Counted from the stretch's first letter, positions 1-9,707 are shown. The stretch: 64,000 bases of DNA from Nitrospinae bacterium bin107 (GCA_002238965.1 MPNJ01000003.1:248001-312000); one strand, 5' to 3'. Program-made: numbers and translations. Notes: generated by a model not told the origin, from the sequence alone.

Positions 1-1
1 T

Positions 2-118
2 TGCCAAAAAGCCGCTCCCCATGCAGAAGTGGACATTATTCCCGACGCCGGGCACATGGCCCAGTGGGAGCAACCCGACATATTCAACGAACGCGTATTG
101 AAATTCCTGAGATCGTAA
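2..118 (+). CDS. alpha/beta hydrolase, C-terminal fragment (partial)
   Basis: Only the last 38 codons lie in the window, reading in frame from base 2 to a TAA at 116-118. The fragment has the typical end of an alpha/beta-hydrolase fold: a strand (VDIIPDAGH), the catalytic-type His in the GHMAQWEQP segment, and a terminal helix (FNERVLKFL). The substrate cannot be told from this fragment. The SDR gene follows 30 bp downstream on the same strand, so the two may be co-transcribed. Confidence 0.65.
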   Translation, partial: CQKAAPHAEVDIIPDAGHMAQWEQPDIFNERVLKFLRS

Positions 119-148
119 ATAGCCACCATCCCCTGAGGAGAATGTTTC

Positions 149-916
149 ATGGGCAAGACGAGCTTTGATTTTTCCGGACAGGTCGCCGTCGTCACGGGCG
201 CATCGCGCGGCATCGGCAAAGGATCGGCGGAGAAGTTCGCCGAGGCGGGCGCCAAGGCCTATCTCATCGACATCGACATCGAACTCGGCGAGGCGGCCGC
301 CGCCGGCATCCGAGAGAACGGGGGGGACGCCACCTTCATCGACTGCGACCTCACGGATTCGGTGGCCGTGAAACAGATGATTGAGCGCATTGCGAGCGAG
401 GCGGGCAGCATCGACATTTTCGTCAATTCCGCCGGCGGTTTTCACCAGCAACTATCCACAGGCGATACGACGGAAGACGAGTGGGACGCCGTGGTGGACA
501 GGAACCTGAAGAGCGTGTTCCTGACCTCGAAGCATCTGACACCCGTTTTCGAAAAACAAAACAGCGGCTGCGTGATCAACCTGGGCTCCATGTCGGGAAT
601 CACCACGCTCCAACCCTCCTCCCCGCCCTATGCGGCGGCCAAGGCGGGCGTTCACGCCCTGACCCGCGTGCTCGCCTACGAGCTTGGGCAATACAACGTG
701 CGCGTGAACGCCATCGCGCCGGGAACCACGGCGACCGAGCGCGTCATCGCTGTGCGCTCGGAAGAACAGCGCGAGATGATCGGCAAGGGCACGCTTTTGG
801 GCCGCATCGCCGATGTGGATGATATGGTCGGCTGGGTGCTCATGCTGGCGTCGCCCGAATCCACCTACCTCACGGGCCAGACCATCGCCGTGAACGCGGG
901 CCGATATATGTCGTAA
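149..916 (+). CDS. SDR family NAD(P)-dependent oxidoreductase
   Basis: A 255-residue classical short-chain dehydrogenase/reductase, a cytosolic NAD(P)(H)-dependent alcohol/ketone oxidoreductase. It has the TGASRGIG nucleotide-binding motif near residue 17, an NSAGG segment in place of NNAG, a Ser in the GSMSG stretch and the catalytic YAAAK (Tyr-xxx-Lys). The C-terminal LTGQTIAVNAGR is typical of the family. GAGGAG sits about 9 bases before the ATG. It follows a hydrolase fragment and precedes a flavin-reductase-like gene, which suggests a small catabolic operon. The substrate is unknown. Confidence 0.9.
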   Translation: MGKTSFDFSGQVAVVTGASRGIGKGSAEKFAEAGAKAYLIDIDIELGEAAAAGIRENGGDATFIDCDLTDSVAVKQMIERIASEAGSIDIFVNSAGGFHQQLSTGDTTEDEWDAVVDRNLKSVFLTSKHLTPVFEKQNSGCVINLGSMSGITTLQPSSPPYAAAKAGVHALTRVLAYELGQYNVRVNAIAPGTTATERVIAVRSEEQREMIGKGTLLGRIADVDDMVGWVLMLASPESTYLTGQTIAVNAGRYMS

Positions 917-962
917 ATGGACAGATATTTTTGCAAATTTACAGCCATTTTGAGGGTTTTTG

Positions 963-1586
963 ATGAGCGAATACCTGGAATTCGACCCCGATGAGATAGA
1001 GAGGCGCGCGGTTTATCGCCTGCTCACGGGCTCCATCGTCCCCCGCCCCATCGGCTGGGCGTCATCCATCAGCAAGGAGGGGATATACAACATCGCGCCC
1101 TTCAGCTTCTTCACCTGCGTCTGCGTGGCGCCGCCGATGATATCGCTCACCGTGGCGAGAAACCCCGACGGCACGAAGAAGCACACCCTCATCAACGCGG
1201 AGGAAACCGGAGAATTCTGCTTCAACGTCGTCACCCACCGCCATTGGGAGCAGATGGTGGATACGGCGAACGGCATCCCGGCGGAGGAGAGCGAGTTCGA
1301 CGCCACCGGTCTCGAACCGATACCCGCCAAGAAGGTGAAGGCGCCGCGCATCAAGGACGCGCCCATTCATTTCGAGTGCAAAACCCACAACGTGTTCGAA
1401 CTGGGGCCGAACAAGCACCCGCTCCTGATCGGGGAAGTCGTCTATTTTCACGTCAATCCGGACGTCATGACGGGCGGATACATCGACATGAAAAAACTCG
1501 AGCCCATCGGACGCCTGAACGGCTTCTGGCAGTGTACGCTCGGAGAGTTCCTGGAAAGAAGTTTCCAGGACGGGCAGCCGAGATAA
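963..1586 (+). CDS. flavin reductase-like domain protein (flavoredoxin type)
   Basis: About 207 residues matching the flavin-reductase-like split-barrel family that binds FMN and includes flavoredoxins and the reductase components of monooxygenases. The N-terminal RPIGWASSISKEG followed by NIAPFSFFTCVC and a Pro-Pro-hydrophobic strand is the family signature for FMN contact. I chose the ATG at 963 over the TTG directly before it. It lies 46 bp after the SDR on the same strand, so a shared transcript is likely. The electron acceptor is unknown. Confidence 0.85.
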   Translation: MSEYLEFDPDEIERRAVYRLLTGSIVPRPIGWASSISKEGIYNIAPFSFFTCVCVAPPMISLTVARNPDGTKKHTLINAEETGEFCFNVVTHRHWEQMVDTANGIPAEESEFDATGLEPIPAKKVKAPRIKDAPIHFECKTHNVFELGPNKHPLLIGEVVYFHVNPDVMTGGYIDMKKLEPIGRLNGFWQCTLGEFLERSFQDGQPR

Positions 1587-1695
1587 TACCCAGAGGTTGA
1601 AATCCCGAAAGTCTTGATATTGCAGAGCAAGTATTTCCTGCAGACAACGAGAACCTACTTTACATACAGGTCATAAGTAACTGTTATATCATATA

Positions 1696-1902
1696 TTACC
1701 CTGCATCGAATCCGGTGTCATCAACTGCGGCGCGTAGAGCGTCCAGATTCGTCACACCTTCATCGAAAACGACCGTCGCCTTACCGCCTTCCAGATCGAC
1801 CTCGGCCTCGGCCACGCCTTCCACACCGCTTAACGCCTCTTGCACAGCGGACTGGCACATCTCGCAACTCATTCCACCCACGTTGATTACCACTTTTTCC
1901 AT
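1696..1902 (-). CDS. copZ: heavy-metal-associated domain copper chaperone
   Basis: A single HMA-domain protein of 68 residues with the metal-binding GMSCEMC loop near the N terminus and the usual beta-alpha-beta-beta-alpha-beta length. Such proteins carry Cu(I) in the cytosol and hand it to copper ATPases. The ATG at 1902 is preceded by TTGGAG about 8 bases upstream; an in-frame TTG 15 bases earlier overlaps that ribosome-binding site and is unlikely to be used. It is the last gene of the tetR-htrA-copA-copZ order, 56 bp after copA. A mercury or other soft-metal role is possible, but the neighbour favours copper. Confidence 0.87.
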   Translation of the reverse strand: MEKVVINVGGMSCEMCQSAVQEALSGVEGVAEAEVDLEGGKATVVFDEGVTNLDALRAAVDDTGFDAG

Positions 1903-1958
1903 ATAAATTTTCTCCAAGTAAACCCGAGCCGTCAGACGCGCAAGCCCGCATCCGGAAT

Positions 1959-4370
1959 CTAGTCCACACTCCTCGTACGAGCGGGCTTCCAGTTTCTCAG
2001 CAATAAAGTGTTCGAGACGACGGATACCGAACTGAACGCCATGGCCGCACCTGCGACGATAGGGCTTAAAAACCCGAACGCCGCCAGGGGGATGCCGAGA
2101 ATGTTGTAGAAAAACGCCCAGAAAAGGTTCTGGCGTATTTTCCGCAAAACGGTCCTCGATAGGTGGATACCGGATACGACACCCATCAAATCGCCCTGCA
2201 TCAGCGTGATGTCCGACGCCTCCATCGCGATGTCCGTCCCCGTACCGATCGCGAATCCCACGTCCGCTGCCGCCAAGGCGGGAGCGTCGTTGATGCCGTC
2301 GCCCACCATGCCCACCTTGTTGCCGCCTCGCCTGAGTTGTTCCACCATGGCCGCCTTTTCATCCGGCATCACATCCGCCATGACGCGGGAAATGCCCGCC
2401 TCAGCCGCTATGGCCTGCGCTGTGCGCTCGTTGTCGCCCGTCATCATGTAGACCTCAACCCCCATGTCCTGGAGAGCCGCTACTGCTTCGGCCGAGTTCT
2501 CCCTCAGCGTATCGGCGACGCCGATGGCGCCCATCAGGTTTTCCTCTTCGGCGAGAAGCACTACGGTTTTCCCCTGCGATTCGAGGCGGCGAATCTCATC
2601 GACAGACCCGGGCGCTGCCACACCGCGCTCCGCCATGAACTTCTCATTGCCCAGATAAATTTTCCGCTCATCCACATTCGCTTCCAGGCCATGCCCCGGA
2701 AAGGCGCGGAAATCCCGCATTTCAAGGAATTCCACGCCGCGCGCTTCGGCCTCATCGACTATCGATTTTCCCAGGGGATGCTCCGAGCCGCGCTCCGCAC
2801 TCGCCGCGAGCCGGAGCAACTCCTCTTCTGTGAGCCCGTTCAACGGCAATATGTCTGTCACCACAGGCGTCCCTTTCGTCAGCGTGCCCGTTTTGTCCAG
2901 TATCATGGCGTCGAGCCTGTGCGCCGTCTCCAGGGACTCACCGCCCTTGATGAGTACCCCCGCCTCGGCCCCTTTGCCCGTGCCCACCATGATGGCCGTA
3001 GGCGTCGCTAATCCTAAGGCGCACGGGCAGGCGATAACCAGAACGGCGACGGCGTTGATGAGCGCGGGCGTGAACGGCCCCACGGCGTCCCAAAGAATGT
3101 ACGTGACGAGGGCGATTCCCAGCACGATGGGCACGAAAATGCCCGACACCCTGTCCGCGGTGCGCTGGATTGGCGCCTTGGAGCCCTGCGCCTGCTCCAC
3201 CATGCGGATTATCTGCGCCAGCACCGTTTCTTTCCCCACCCTCGAAGCCCGGAACTTCACCGCCCCGTCGATGTTGAGCGTAGCCCCGGTTACGGTGTCG
3301 TCCACGCCTTTTGCGACAGGAACGCTCTCGCCCGTCAGCATCGACTCATCCACGGAAGTCGCGCCCTCGAGGACTATCCCGTCCACGGGGTATTGCTCGC
3401 CGGGACGCACCATCACGACATCGCCCACGCGGACCTCGCCCACGGGTACCTCGCGCTCCTCCCCGTCGCGGAGCACGCGCGCCGTCTTGGCCTGAAGGCC
3501 CATGAGTTTCTTGATGGCTTCTGAGGTTCTGCCCATGGCGCGCTCTTCGATCACTTTTCCGAGCAGGATGAGCGTGATCAAAATCGCGGACGCCTCGAAA
3601 TACACGTGATGCCCGCTCAGGCCCCACAGCGTCACCACGCTGCTGTGCAGCCAGGCCGCGCTCGTTCCCAGGGCGACGAGAACGTCCATATTCGCGCCGC
3701 CGCCCATGAGCGAGTGATACGCGCCCCGGTAAAACCGCCGGCCCACGATGAACTGCACGGGCGTAGCGAGCGCGAACTGCCACCACCTGGGCAATTCCCA
3801 GCCGCCCGCGCCCGGGAGCATCCCCGCCATCTGTATGAGAAGCGGGGCGGATAAAACCGCAGAGAGCACAAGCAGGCGCACGCTTTTCCTGAACTCGTGC
3901 TCCCGCTTTAGTTTTTCCGCGTCCTGCTCTTCATCCATCACGGGACGGGCCGAATACCCCGCTTTGGCCACGTAATCGACAATTTCATCGGTATGAGCCA
4001 GTGCCGGCTGGAACTCCACATGGCCGCGGCCCGTCGAGAGATCCACGTCGGCGGAAACCACGCCGTCCAACCCAGTTAACTGCGCCTCCAAGCCTGCGGC
4101 GTCCGCCGCGTTCTCCACTCCTTCTATCGTGAACTCGACACGAGAATGCGGAACGCGGAACCCTGTTTTTTCCACCCTTTTGGTGATGTCGGCAGGCGTC
4201 ACCTGGGCGGGGACGAACTCGACCTGCGCGCGCGCAAGCGCCAGATTCACGTTCGCGTGCAACACGCCGTCGAGCGAGCCGAGTCGTTTTTCCAGCCTTG
4301 AGGAACACGCCGCGCACGACATGCCTTCGACCGGAATTTCCAGTGTCTCGGGTATTGAATTTATCGACAT
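1959..4370 (-). CDS. copA: copper-translocating P1B-type ATPase
   Basis: 803 residues. This inner-membrane pump exports Cu(I) using ATP. The first HMA domain carries GMSCAAC (Cys19, Cys22). A second HMA-like domain, residues about 76-145, has lost its CxxC. Transmembrane helices start near residue 165. The actuator has TGES (about 346), the ion path the CPC motif (448-450), the phosphorylation loop DKTGTLT (492-498), and the ATP/hinge region GDGINDAPA. The ATG follows AGGAG by about 6 bases. It lies 9 bp after the HtrA gene, so the two are co-transcribed. Cu(I) versus Ag(I) cannot be separated; Zn/Cd is unlikely because CPC is CPCALG. Confidence 0.95.
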   Translation of the reverse strand: MSINSIPETLEIPVEGMSCAACSSRLEKRLGSLDGVLHANVNLALARAQVEFVPAQVTPADITKRVEKTGFRVPHSRVEFTIEGVENAADAAGLEAQLTGLDGVVSADVDLSTGRGHVEFQPALAHTDEIVDYVAKAGYSARPVMDEEQDAEKLKREHEFRKSVRLLVLSAVLSAPLLIQMAGMLPGAGGWELPRWWQFALATPVQFIVGRRFYRGAYHSLMGGGANMDVLVALGTSAAWLHSSVVTLWGLSGHHVYFEASAILITLILLGKVIEERAMGRTSEAIKKLMGLQAKTARVLRDGEEREVPVGEVRVGDVVMVRPGEQYPVDGIVLEGATSVDESMLTGESVPVAKGVDDTVTGATLNIDGAVKFRASRVGKETVLAQIIRMVEQAQGSKAPIQRTADRVSGIFVPIVLGIALVTYILWDAVGPFTPALINAVAVLVIACPCALGLATPTAIMVGTGKGAEAGVLIKGGESLETAHRLDAMILDKTGTLTKGTPVVTDILPLNGLTEEELLRLAASAERGSEHPLGKSIVDEAEARGVEFLEMRDFRAFPGHGLEANVDERKIYLGNEKFMAERGVAAPGSVDEIRRLESQGKTVVLLAEEENLMGAIGVADTLRENSAEAVAALQDMGVEVYMMTGDNERTAQAIAAEAGISRVMADVMPDEKAAMVEQLRRGGNKVGMVGDGINDAPALAAADVGFAIGTGTDIAMEASDITLMQGDLMGVVSGIHLSRTVLRKIRQNLFWAFFYNILGIPLAAFGFLSPIVAGAAMAFSSVSVVSNTLLLRNWKPARTRSVD

Positions 4371-4379
4371 GCCCCGCTC

Positions 4380-5528
4380 CTAGCCCAATGCCTGAAGTTT
4401 TACGCTCACGCTCATCCGGGTCCCGTCGCGCATCAGGTGCACTTCCACGACGTCGCCCACTTTGTGTTCATCGAGCGCGTCCAACAAATCATTGCGCGAG
4501 GTAACCGACTTCTCCCCCACCCCGACGATCACGTCGCCGAGCACGAGGCTCCCCGCCCGGTTCCTCCCGGTGCCGCGCAGCCCGGCACCCTCAGCCGCGC
4601 TGCCTTTTTGTACGCGAATGATCAGCACGCCCCGTACGCCGAAGCGCTCCGCCGTCCCCCTGTCGGCCACGTGAATGCCGAGCCCGGGCCTGATAACGCG
4701 GCCATGGCGGAGCAACTGGGGAACGACCCTGTTCACCGTATCTACGGGAACCGCGAAGCCGATTCCTGCGTTGGAGCCGGAGGGACTGAAAATAGCGGTG
4801 TTGACGCCTATGAGGCGCCCGGCGCTGTCCAGAAGAGGCCCCCCGGAATTGCCCGGGTTGATCGCGGCGTCGGTCTGGATGACGCCGCTGATCTTGCGGC
4901 CCGACACGCCGTTGATCTCACGCCCCAGCGCGCTGATGATCCCCGTCGTGAGGGTCTGATCCAACCCGAAGGGGTTGCCGATGGCGAACACCCTCTGGCC
5001 CACCAGCAGGTTGGAGGACTGTCCGACGGAGATCGGCTTGAGCCGGCTTTTGGGCGCATTGATGAAGAGGACCGCCAAATCCTGATCCGGCGCCATTCCC
5101 ACCACGCGCGCGTCCCACTCGGTGTTATCCGCCAGGGTGATGCGAAGGGCGCTCGCTCCCTGAATGACGTGAAAGTTCGTGATGACGTGGCCCTGATCGT
5201 TCCAGACGAAGCCCGAACCCGTGCCCTGGGGAATTTCGAACAAATTGAGACTGAACCTGTCGCGCCTCATCGCCAGCCTCGTGATGTAGACCACCGACGG
5301 AGAAGAGAGGCGGAAAAGCTCTATGTTGGATTTCTCCTCGGCGGCGAGGTCCCCTCGCGGGGTAACGACGCGAGGCACGGCATCAGGGTCGTGGAAGTTA
5401 TCGAAATATCCCCTTGCGAACATCCACGCGAGGGCGACGCCCAGCAAAAAAACACACCAGACGAGCCAACGCCATCTGCTCGAATAGGTTACGCCTCCAC
5501 CCCTGTGTTCACGACCTCCCCCGTTCAT
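4380..5528 (-). CDS. membrane-anchored HtrA/DegP-type serine protease with PDZ domain
   Basis: About 382 residues from the ATG at 5528. One N-terminal transmembrane anchor (residues about 21-38) places the protease in the periplasm. The catalytic triad is His120 (TNFHVIQG), Asp150 (PDQDLAVL) and Ser228 (NPGNSGG). A single PDZ domain follows, residues about 280-375. HtrA proteases degrade misfolded envelope proteins. The start overlaps the tetR stop (ATGA at 5525-5528) and has GAGG upstream, which indicates translational coupling; an in-frame start at 5552 is less likely. One PDZ domain and an uncleaved anchor resemble DegS or HhoA/HtrA of other phyla. Linkage to copA suggests a role in copper stress. 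Confidence 0.9.
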   Translation of the reverse strand: MNGGGREHRGGGVTYSSRWRWLVWCVFLLGVALAWMFARGYFDNFHDPDAVPRVVTPRGDLAAEEKSNIELFRLSSPSVVYITRLAMRRDRFSLNLFEIPQGTGSGFVWNDQGHVITNFHVIQGASALRITLADNTEWDARVVGMAPDQDLAVLFINAPKSRLKPISVGQSSNLLVGQRVFAIGNPFGLDQTLTTGIISALGREINGVSGRKISGVIQTDAAINPGNSGGPLLDSAGRLIGVNTAIFSPSGSNAGIGFAVPVDTVNRVVPQLLRHGRVIRPGLGIHVADRGTAERFGVRGVLIIRVQKGSAAEGAGLRGTGRNRAGSLVLGDVIVGVGEKSVTSRNDLLDALDEHKVGDVVEVHLMRDGTRMSVSVKLQALG

Positions 5529-6157
5529 TTCGATTCCTCTTTCTGCGCCCAAGGCAGGCTCATGACAGCACGCTCGCAGTCTTCGCGTAAAGACGCCTCA
5601 TCCTGAGAACATCTCGCAATGATATGCGCACCCTGCATCTGGGAAAAGAAAGAACGCGCATATACAAGCGGTGCGATTTCTCCCGGAAGCTCTCCTTCCA
5701 CTTGAGACTGCGCCAATACGAGAGCGATTCTCTCAAATACGCCGTCCCAGACCTCTTTCAGCCGCATGCGCATCTCTTCATCAAGAGCACTCAGTTCGAG
5801 CGAGAGGTTCCCGATGGGGCATCCGCAGCACGGGGAATCCTGATTCGGCATGCAGGCGTAGGATTCCGCCAGACACCTGATTTTCTCACGCCCACTCGCT
5901 TCTGTATCAAATGAGGGTTTGAGGTAGTTTTCGTGAAGAAGCGATTCGTAATGATCTATGATGGCGAGCCCCAAGTTTTTCTTGGAGCGAAAAAAATAGT
6001 ACAGACTCCCCCGGTTCACATTGGCGGCCTGCGCGACTATGTCCAGTGAGGTGGCGTGAAAGCCTCTTTGATAGACGAGCCACGCGGCCGCTTCTATGAT
6101 TTTGCGCTTCGTCCGGGAAGCCTTGGAACCTTTGGGCGTCGCCGTTGCTGCTTTCAT
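5525..6157 (-). CDS. TetR/AcrR family transcriptional regulator
   Basis: 210 residues. The N-terminal helix-turn-helix (residues about 18-65, with AAWLVYQRGFHATSLDIVAQAA and NRGSLYYFF) is that of TetR repressors. The C-terminal ligand domain contains a Cys pair region (SPCCGCPIG) resembling regulators that sense thiol-reactive ligands or metals. It heads the tetR-htrA-copA-copZ order and probably represses this operon through the inverted repeat at 6247-6270, which overlaps its own promoter. The inducer is unknown; copper is only an inference from the neighbours. Confidence 0.9.
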   Translation of the reverse strand: MKAATATPKGSKASRTKRKIIEAAAWLVYQRGFHATSLDIVAQAANVNRGSLYYFFRSKKNLGLAIIDHYESLLHENYLKPSFDTEASGREKIRCLAESYACMPNQDSPCCGCPIGNLSLELSALDEEMRMRLKEVWDGVFERIALVLAQSQVEGELPGEIAPLVYARSFFSQMQGAHIIARCSQDEASLREDCERAVMSLPWAQKEESK

Positions 6158-6235
6158 GCGCTCTCACTCCGGTGAGTGAAATTTCGTCTTGCGGAAAAAT
6201 GCTCCGCAATGGGCCACAAAGCGACCCACGAGAAA

Positions 6236-6264
6236 AATATAAACTTATTTAGTTAGTTAGTCAA
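6236..6264 (-). promoter_or_regulatory. sigma70-type promoter of tetR-htrA-copA-copZ
   Basis: On the minus strand TTGACT (6264-6259), a 17-base spacer and TATATT (6241-6236) lie about 80 bases upstream of the tetR start. Both boxes are near consensus and the element overlaps the inverted repeat. Confidence 0.65.
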
Positions 6265-6270
6265 CTAAAT
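6247..6270. promoter_or_regulatory. putative TetR operator (inverted repeat)
   Basis: ATTTAGTT at 6247-6254 and AACTAAAT at 6263-6270 form a perfect 8-bp inverted repeat with an 8-base spacer. It overlaps the -35 box and spacer of the minus-strand tetR promoter, an ideal place for autorepression. Confidence 0.65.
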
Positions 6271-6305
6271 TTATGGCTGCTGCCACACCAATCCTGAAAG
6301 ACATA

Positions 6306-7244
6306 TTACGCCGAGAGTTCTCGCAAGTGCGCTACGACGGAGCGCTCCAATGCGTCGAGGTTGTACCCACCTTCGAGCAGACAGATGAGCCGCCCCTCGC
6401 AAAGGCTTTCGGCAAGTTTCTTCAACCACCCGGTCAGGCGGGCGAAACCGGCTTCGGTGATCTTCAGCCCACCGAGCGGGTCGTCACGGTGCGCGTCGAA
6501 ACCCGCTGATACGACAACCGCTTCGGGACCATGCGCCTCGATGGCGGGGATGACGTTTTCCTCAAATTTCGCCAGATACGACTCCTCAGAGGTTCCCGCA
6601 GCGACGGGAATGTTGAGCGTCTTGCCCTCCCCGGCTCCTTCTCCCGTCTCGTTCGCAAGGCCCGTACCGGGATAGTGGGGATGCTGGTGCAGGGAGACGA
6701 AAAACACGTCCGGGTCTTGCCAGAAGATATCCTGCGTGCCGTTGCCGTGATGCACGTCCCAATCCACCACGGCGATTTTCCGGAGGCCGTGTTGTTCCTG
6801 CAGATACCGCACCAGGATGGAGGCGGTGGCGAAGAGGCAAAAACCCATCGACTGAAACGGCAAGGCGTGGTGGCCCGGCGGCCTGGCGGCGCAAAAGGCG
6901 TTGTCCACCTCACCACCAACTACGGCGTCCGCCGAACTCAGGGCCGCATCCACGGATGCAATCGCAGCCTCATAGCTTCCCGGACCAGCCTGCGTGTCTC
7001 CACCGTCCAGAATACACCTGCCGCTCGCACAAGCCTCGCGCACGAAGCGGTGGTGTTCTTCCTCATGCACCCGCAAAACCCACTCACTAGCGGCGTGGGG
7101 CTTACTCTCCATGTGTATGAGCGATGCGACTTGCGGGAGAATTCTCTCGGGCGCGAGACGCCTGGCGCGCTCTACGTTCTCCACATGCCGGCCGTTATCG
7201 TGCAGGAGCGATTCGGGCGTCCAGAAATAAGCGGTTCTGCTCAA
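6306..7244 (-). CDS. histone deacetylase family protein (acetylpolyamine amidohydrolase-like)
   Basis: 312 residues with the zinc-dependent HDAC/arginase fold. Motifs seen in order: RPPGHHA, DWDVHHGNGTQDIF (catalytic His pair and metal Asp-x-His region), SLHQHPHYPGTG, SAGFDAHRDDP (metal Asp) and EGGYNLDAL. In bacteria these enzymes deacetylate acetylpolyamines, other N-acetyl-amines or acyl-lysines in the cytosol. It starts with TTG at 7244, overlapping the stop of the ABC permease gene, so it is translationally coupled to the transporter. This suggests the importer brings in an acetylated amine or peptide substrate. Class II HDAC-like; the true substrate is open. Confidence 0.9.
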   Translation of the reverse strand: MSRTAYFWTPESLLHDNGRHVENVERARRLAPERILPQVASLIHMESKPHAASEWVLRVHEEEHHRFVREACASGRCILDGGDTQAGPGSYEAAIASVDAALSSADAVVGGEVDNAFCAARPPGHHALPFQSMGFCLFATASILVRYLQEQHGLRKIAVVDWDVHHGNGTQDIFWQDPDVFFVSLHQHPHYPGTGLANETGEGAGEGKTLNIPVAAGTSEESYLAKFEENVIPAIEAHGPEAVVVSAGFDAHRDDPLGGLKITEAGFARLTGWLKKLAESLCEGRLICLLEGGYNLDALERSVVAHLRELSA

Positions 7245-8158
7245 TGGAGTCTCACCCTGGGGTCGAGGACGGAATACATCAAGTCAACAATAAGGTTCAA
7301 AGACACGAAAATCAGGGCGGTGATGGTCACCGAGGCCTGCACGAGGGGGAAATCCTTGGCGTAGACGGCCTGTATGAGAAGCCTCCCCACGCCCGGCCAG
7401 GAGAAAATCGTCTCGACGATCACAGCACCCCCCAGCAGATGCCCGAACTCCAGGCCGATTATCGTGATGACCGGGATCATGGAGTTTCTGAGCACGTGCA
7501 GGTTGATGACGATCCATTCGGAAAGCCCCTTCGCTCGGGCGGTCTTCACGTATTCATGCCGGAGCACTTCCAGCATGGAGCTTCGGACTACCCGAGTGTT
7601 TCTCGCGATCGAGTAAGTAGAGAGCGCGATGGCGGGCAGAATCAGATGCTCCCAACCGCTTCTACCGCTCACGGGCAGCCACCTCAGACTCACCCCGAAG
7701 ATGAGGATCAGCATCAAGCCGAGCCAGAAAACCGGCATGGATTGCCCCAGTAACGCGAAAAGCATCCCCCCGTGATCATACGGTGAGCCGCGCTGCGTCG
7801 CGCTCACCACCCCTAACGGAAATGCCAGGATAATCGAGAGTACGAGCGCCACGAGGGCGAGTTCCAGAGTCGCGGGCAGGCGCTCCATGATGAGTTCGAA
7901 CGCGGGCTGGCGGTAGCGCAGGCTTTCGCCGAAGTCCCCCTGCACGGCCCTGCCCACGTATCGCCCGTATTGCACGAACCAGGGCTTGTCCAGCCCCATG
8001 TCCTGACGGAGTTGCTGGACCTCCTGAACCGTCCAGTCCTCACCCACCATGGTGTCGGTCGGATCGCCAGACAGGAACAAGACGGCGAACGAGATGAAAC
8101 TCACGCCGGCCACGACCACGATGGCCCGCAGGAATCGTCTGAAAAGATAGGCACCCAT
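7241..8158 (-). CDS. ABC transporter permease (DppB/OppB type)
   Basis: 305 residues and about six transmembrane helices. The N-terminal motif LSGDPTDTM with a following Gln/Arg-rich helix and the cytoplasmic EAA loop (VRSSMLEVLRHEYVKTARAKGLS) identify a DppB/OppB-type peptide/nickel importer permease. It sits between the substrate-binding lipoprotein gene (1 bp upstream) and the deacetylase gene (4-base overlap downstream). No ATPase gene is adjacent. Confidence 0.93.
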   Translation of the reverse strand: MGAYLFRRFLRAIVVVAGVSFISFAVLFLSGDPTDTMVGEDWTVQEVQQLRQDMGLDKPWFVQYGRYVGRAVQGDFGESLRYRQPAFELIMERLPATLELALVALVLSIILAFPLGVVSATQRGSPYDHGGMLFALLGQSMPVFWLGLMLILIFGVSLRWLPVSGRSGWEHLILPAIALSTYSIARNTRVVRSSMLEVLRHEYVKTARAKGLSEWIVINLHVLRNSMIPVITIIGLEFGHLLGGAVIVETIFSWPGVGRLLIQAVYAKDFPLVQASVTITALIFVSLNLIVDLMYSVLDPRVRLH

Positions 8159-8159
8159 T

Positions 8160-9707
8160 TTATGGATTCACTTCTTTCAACCGAATCGTAGGCAGGTAGA
8201 TTCTCTCATCCGGTCTCGGCGTCCACTGCGTTCTCGCGCTCAGACCGAAAAAATCGTACTGGTTCCAGAGGAACACCCACGGGCTATCCGCGCGAACAAT
8301 GCGCTGCATCCGGTAGCTGATTCTTCTGCGCTCGGCGGGATCGAACGTCTGACCGAGCATTTTGTAACCTTGAATAAAGTCCCGGTTCCTCCAGGCGGTG
8401 AGGTTTGCGAACAGGTTGGGCCTCAACACGCCCAGGTCGAGCTCTTCGTTGAAGGCGGAGCTGAACCCGTGAAAATACAAGGGCGCCAGCGTCTTTTTCC
8501 TTCTTCTCGCGAGGAAAACGGACCACTCCAGCGGGATCACCTCCACATGGACGCCCACGGTTCGGAAATATGCAGCCAAAAATTCCGACATCTCCTTTCC
8601 TTTCAGATACCTGGATGCAGGAACTTCAAGTTTTATCTCTAATGGTTTTCCATTTATTTCCAGCACGCCGTCCCCATTCGTGTCCTTAAGGCCGGCCTCG
8701 GCGAGGAGCGCTTTCGCCTTTCGGGGATCGTAGGCGTACGCCTTCATGTCCGGGGCGGCGTTCGGGGGGTTCACGATGCTCCGCATCCGCGAACCGTGGC
8801 CGAGAAAAACGTTTTTTGCGATTGCCTCGAAATCAATCGCATGATTCAGCGCCCGGCGGATGCGCACATCGCCCAGCACCCCGTGATCCGTGCGAATCCC
8901 CAGGTAAATCCTGCGTCCTCCCCGAGTCCCTTTGAGTTGCAGACCTTCTCCTCTCGCCAGGATGGTTTTCGACTGATCGGGCGAGATGTTCATAATAATG
9001 TCGGCCCCGCCCGTCTCAAGTTCCGCTATCCGGGCCGATGCCTCGGCCACCGGCCTCCAGAACACTTTTTTTATCGCAGGCTTACCCCGCCACCAGCCCT
9101 TGTTGGCCGCCATCTCGATGCGGTCGTCCTTGATCCATTTCACCAGTTTGTAGGGCCCAGTTCCCACAGGTTTTTTCAACAATTCCTTGGGCGGAGTCGA
9201 CGAATAATACCTGGGCGGCAGCATGAAAGCGTTGACCATCCAGACCGGCAGGGTGGCGACCGGACGCTTCGTGTGAATCTTCACGGTGTGGGAATCCACT
9301 TTTTCTATCCTGTCGAGGAATATCCGCCTGTACACCGTGATGCGCGGCTTCAGCTTCTTATCCCGCATCCGCTCGAAGGTGTAGCGCACGGATTCTGCAT
9401 CGAACGGCTCGCCGTTATGAAACTTCACACCCTTGCGGAGATGAAACGTCCAGACTTTTTTCGACTCATCCACCTCCCAACGCTCGGCCAGAGCGGGACC
9501 CAGCGTCATATCGCCGCGCCGCTCGATGAGCGGGTCGAACATGTTCATCAAGATGCTCCACTCGATGGTGGCGGTGGCGAAATGGGGGTCGAGCGTATTG
9601 GCCTCCACCGAGAGGATGACCGTGAAAGGCCCTTTTTTCGCTTCGCGGCCGCAGGCGGAGAGCGCCACGAGCAGCAGGCAAATTCCGCACAACAAGGCCC
9701 TTTTCAT
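8160..9707 (-). CDS. ABC transporter substrate-binding lipoprotein (SBP family 5)
   Basis: About 515 residues from the ATG at 9707, which follows GAAGGA by 8 bases. The N-terminal signal peptide ends in the lipobox LSAC, so the protein is predicted to be lipidated and to face the periplasm. The body matches family-5 binding proteins (DppA/OppA/NikA): WEVDESKKVWTFHLRKGVKFHNGEP and the RIRRALNHAID segment are hallmarks. It would deliver peptides or similar solutes to the flanking permeases. An in-frame start 24 bases upstream would spoil the signal peptide. Confidence 0.93.
   Translation of the reverse strand: MKRALLCGICLLLVALSACGREAKKGPFTVILSVEANTLDPHFATATIEWSILMNMFDPLIERRGDMTLGPALAERWEVDESKKVWTFHLRKGVKFHNGEPFDAESVRYTFERMRDKKLKPRITVYRRIFLDRIEKVDSHTVKIHTKRPVATLPVWMVNAFMLPPRYYSSTPPKELLKKPVGTGPYKLVKWIKDDRIEMAANKGWWRGKPAIKKVFWRPVAEASARIAELETGGADIIMNISPDQSKTILARGEGLQLKGTRGGRRIYLGIRTDHGVLGDVRIRRALNHAIDFEAIAKNVFLGHGSRMRSIVNPPNAAPDMKAYAYDPRKAKALLAEAGLKDTNGDGVLEINGKPLEIKLEVPASRYLKGKEMSEFLAAYFRTVGVHVEVIPLEWSVFLARRRKKTLAPLYFHGFSSAFNEELDLGVLRPNLFANLTAWRNRDFIQGYKMLGQTFDPAERRRISYRMQRIVRADSPWVFLWNQYDFFGLSARTQWTPRPDERIYLPTIRLKEVNP

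Noticed and set aside
4437-5606. 389-codon open frame on the plus strand
   Set aside because: Antisense to the HtrA protease with intact catalytic triad.
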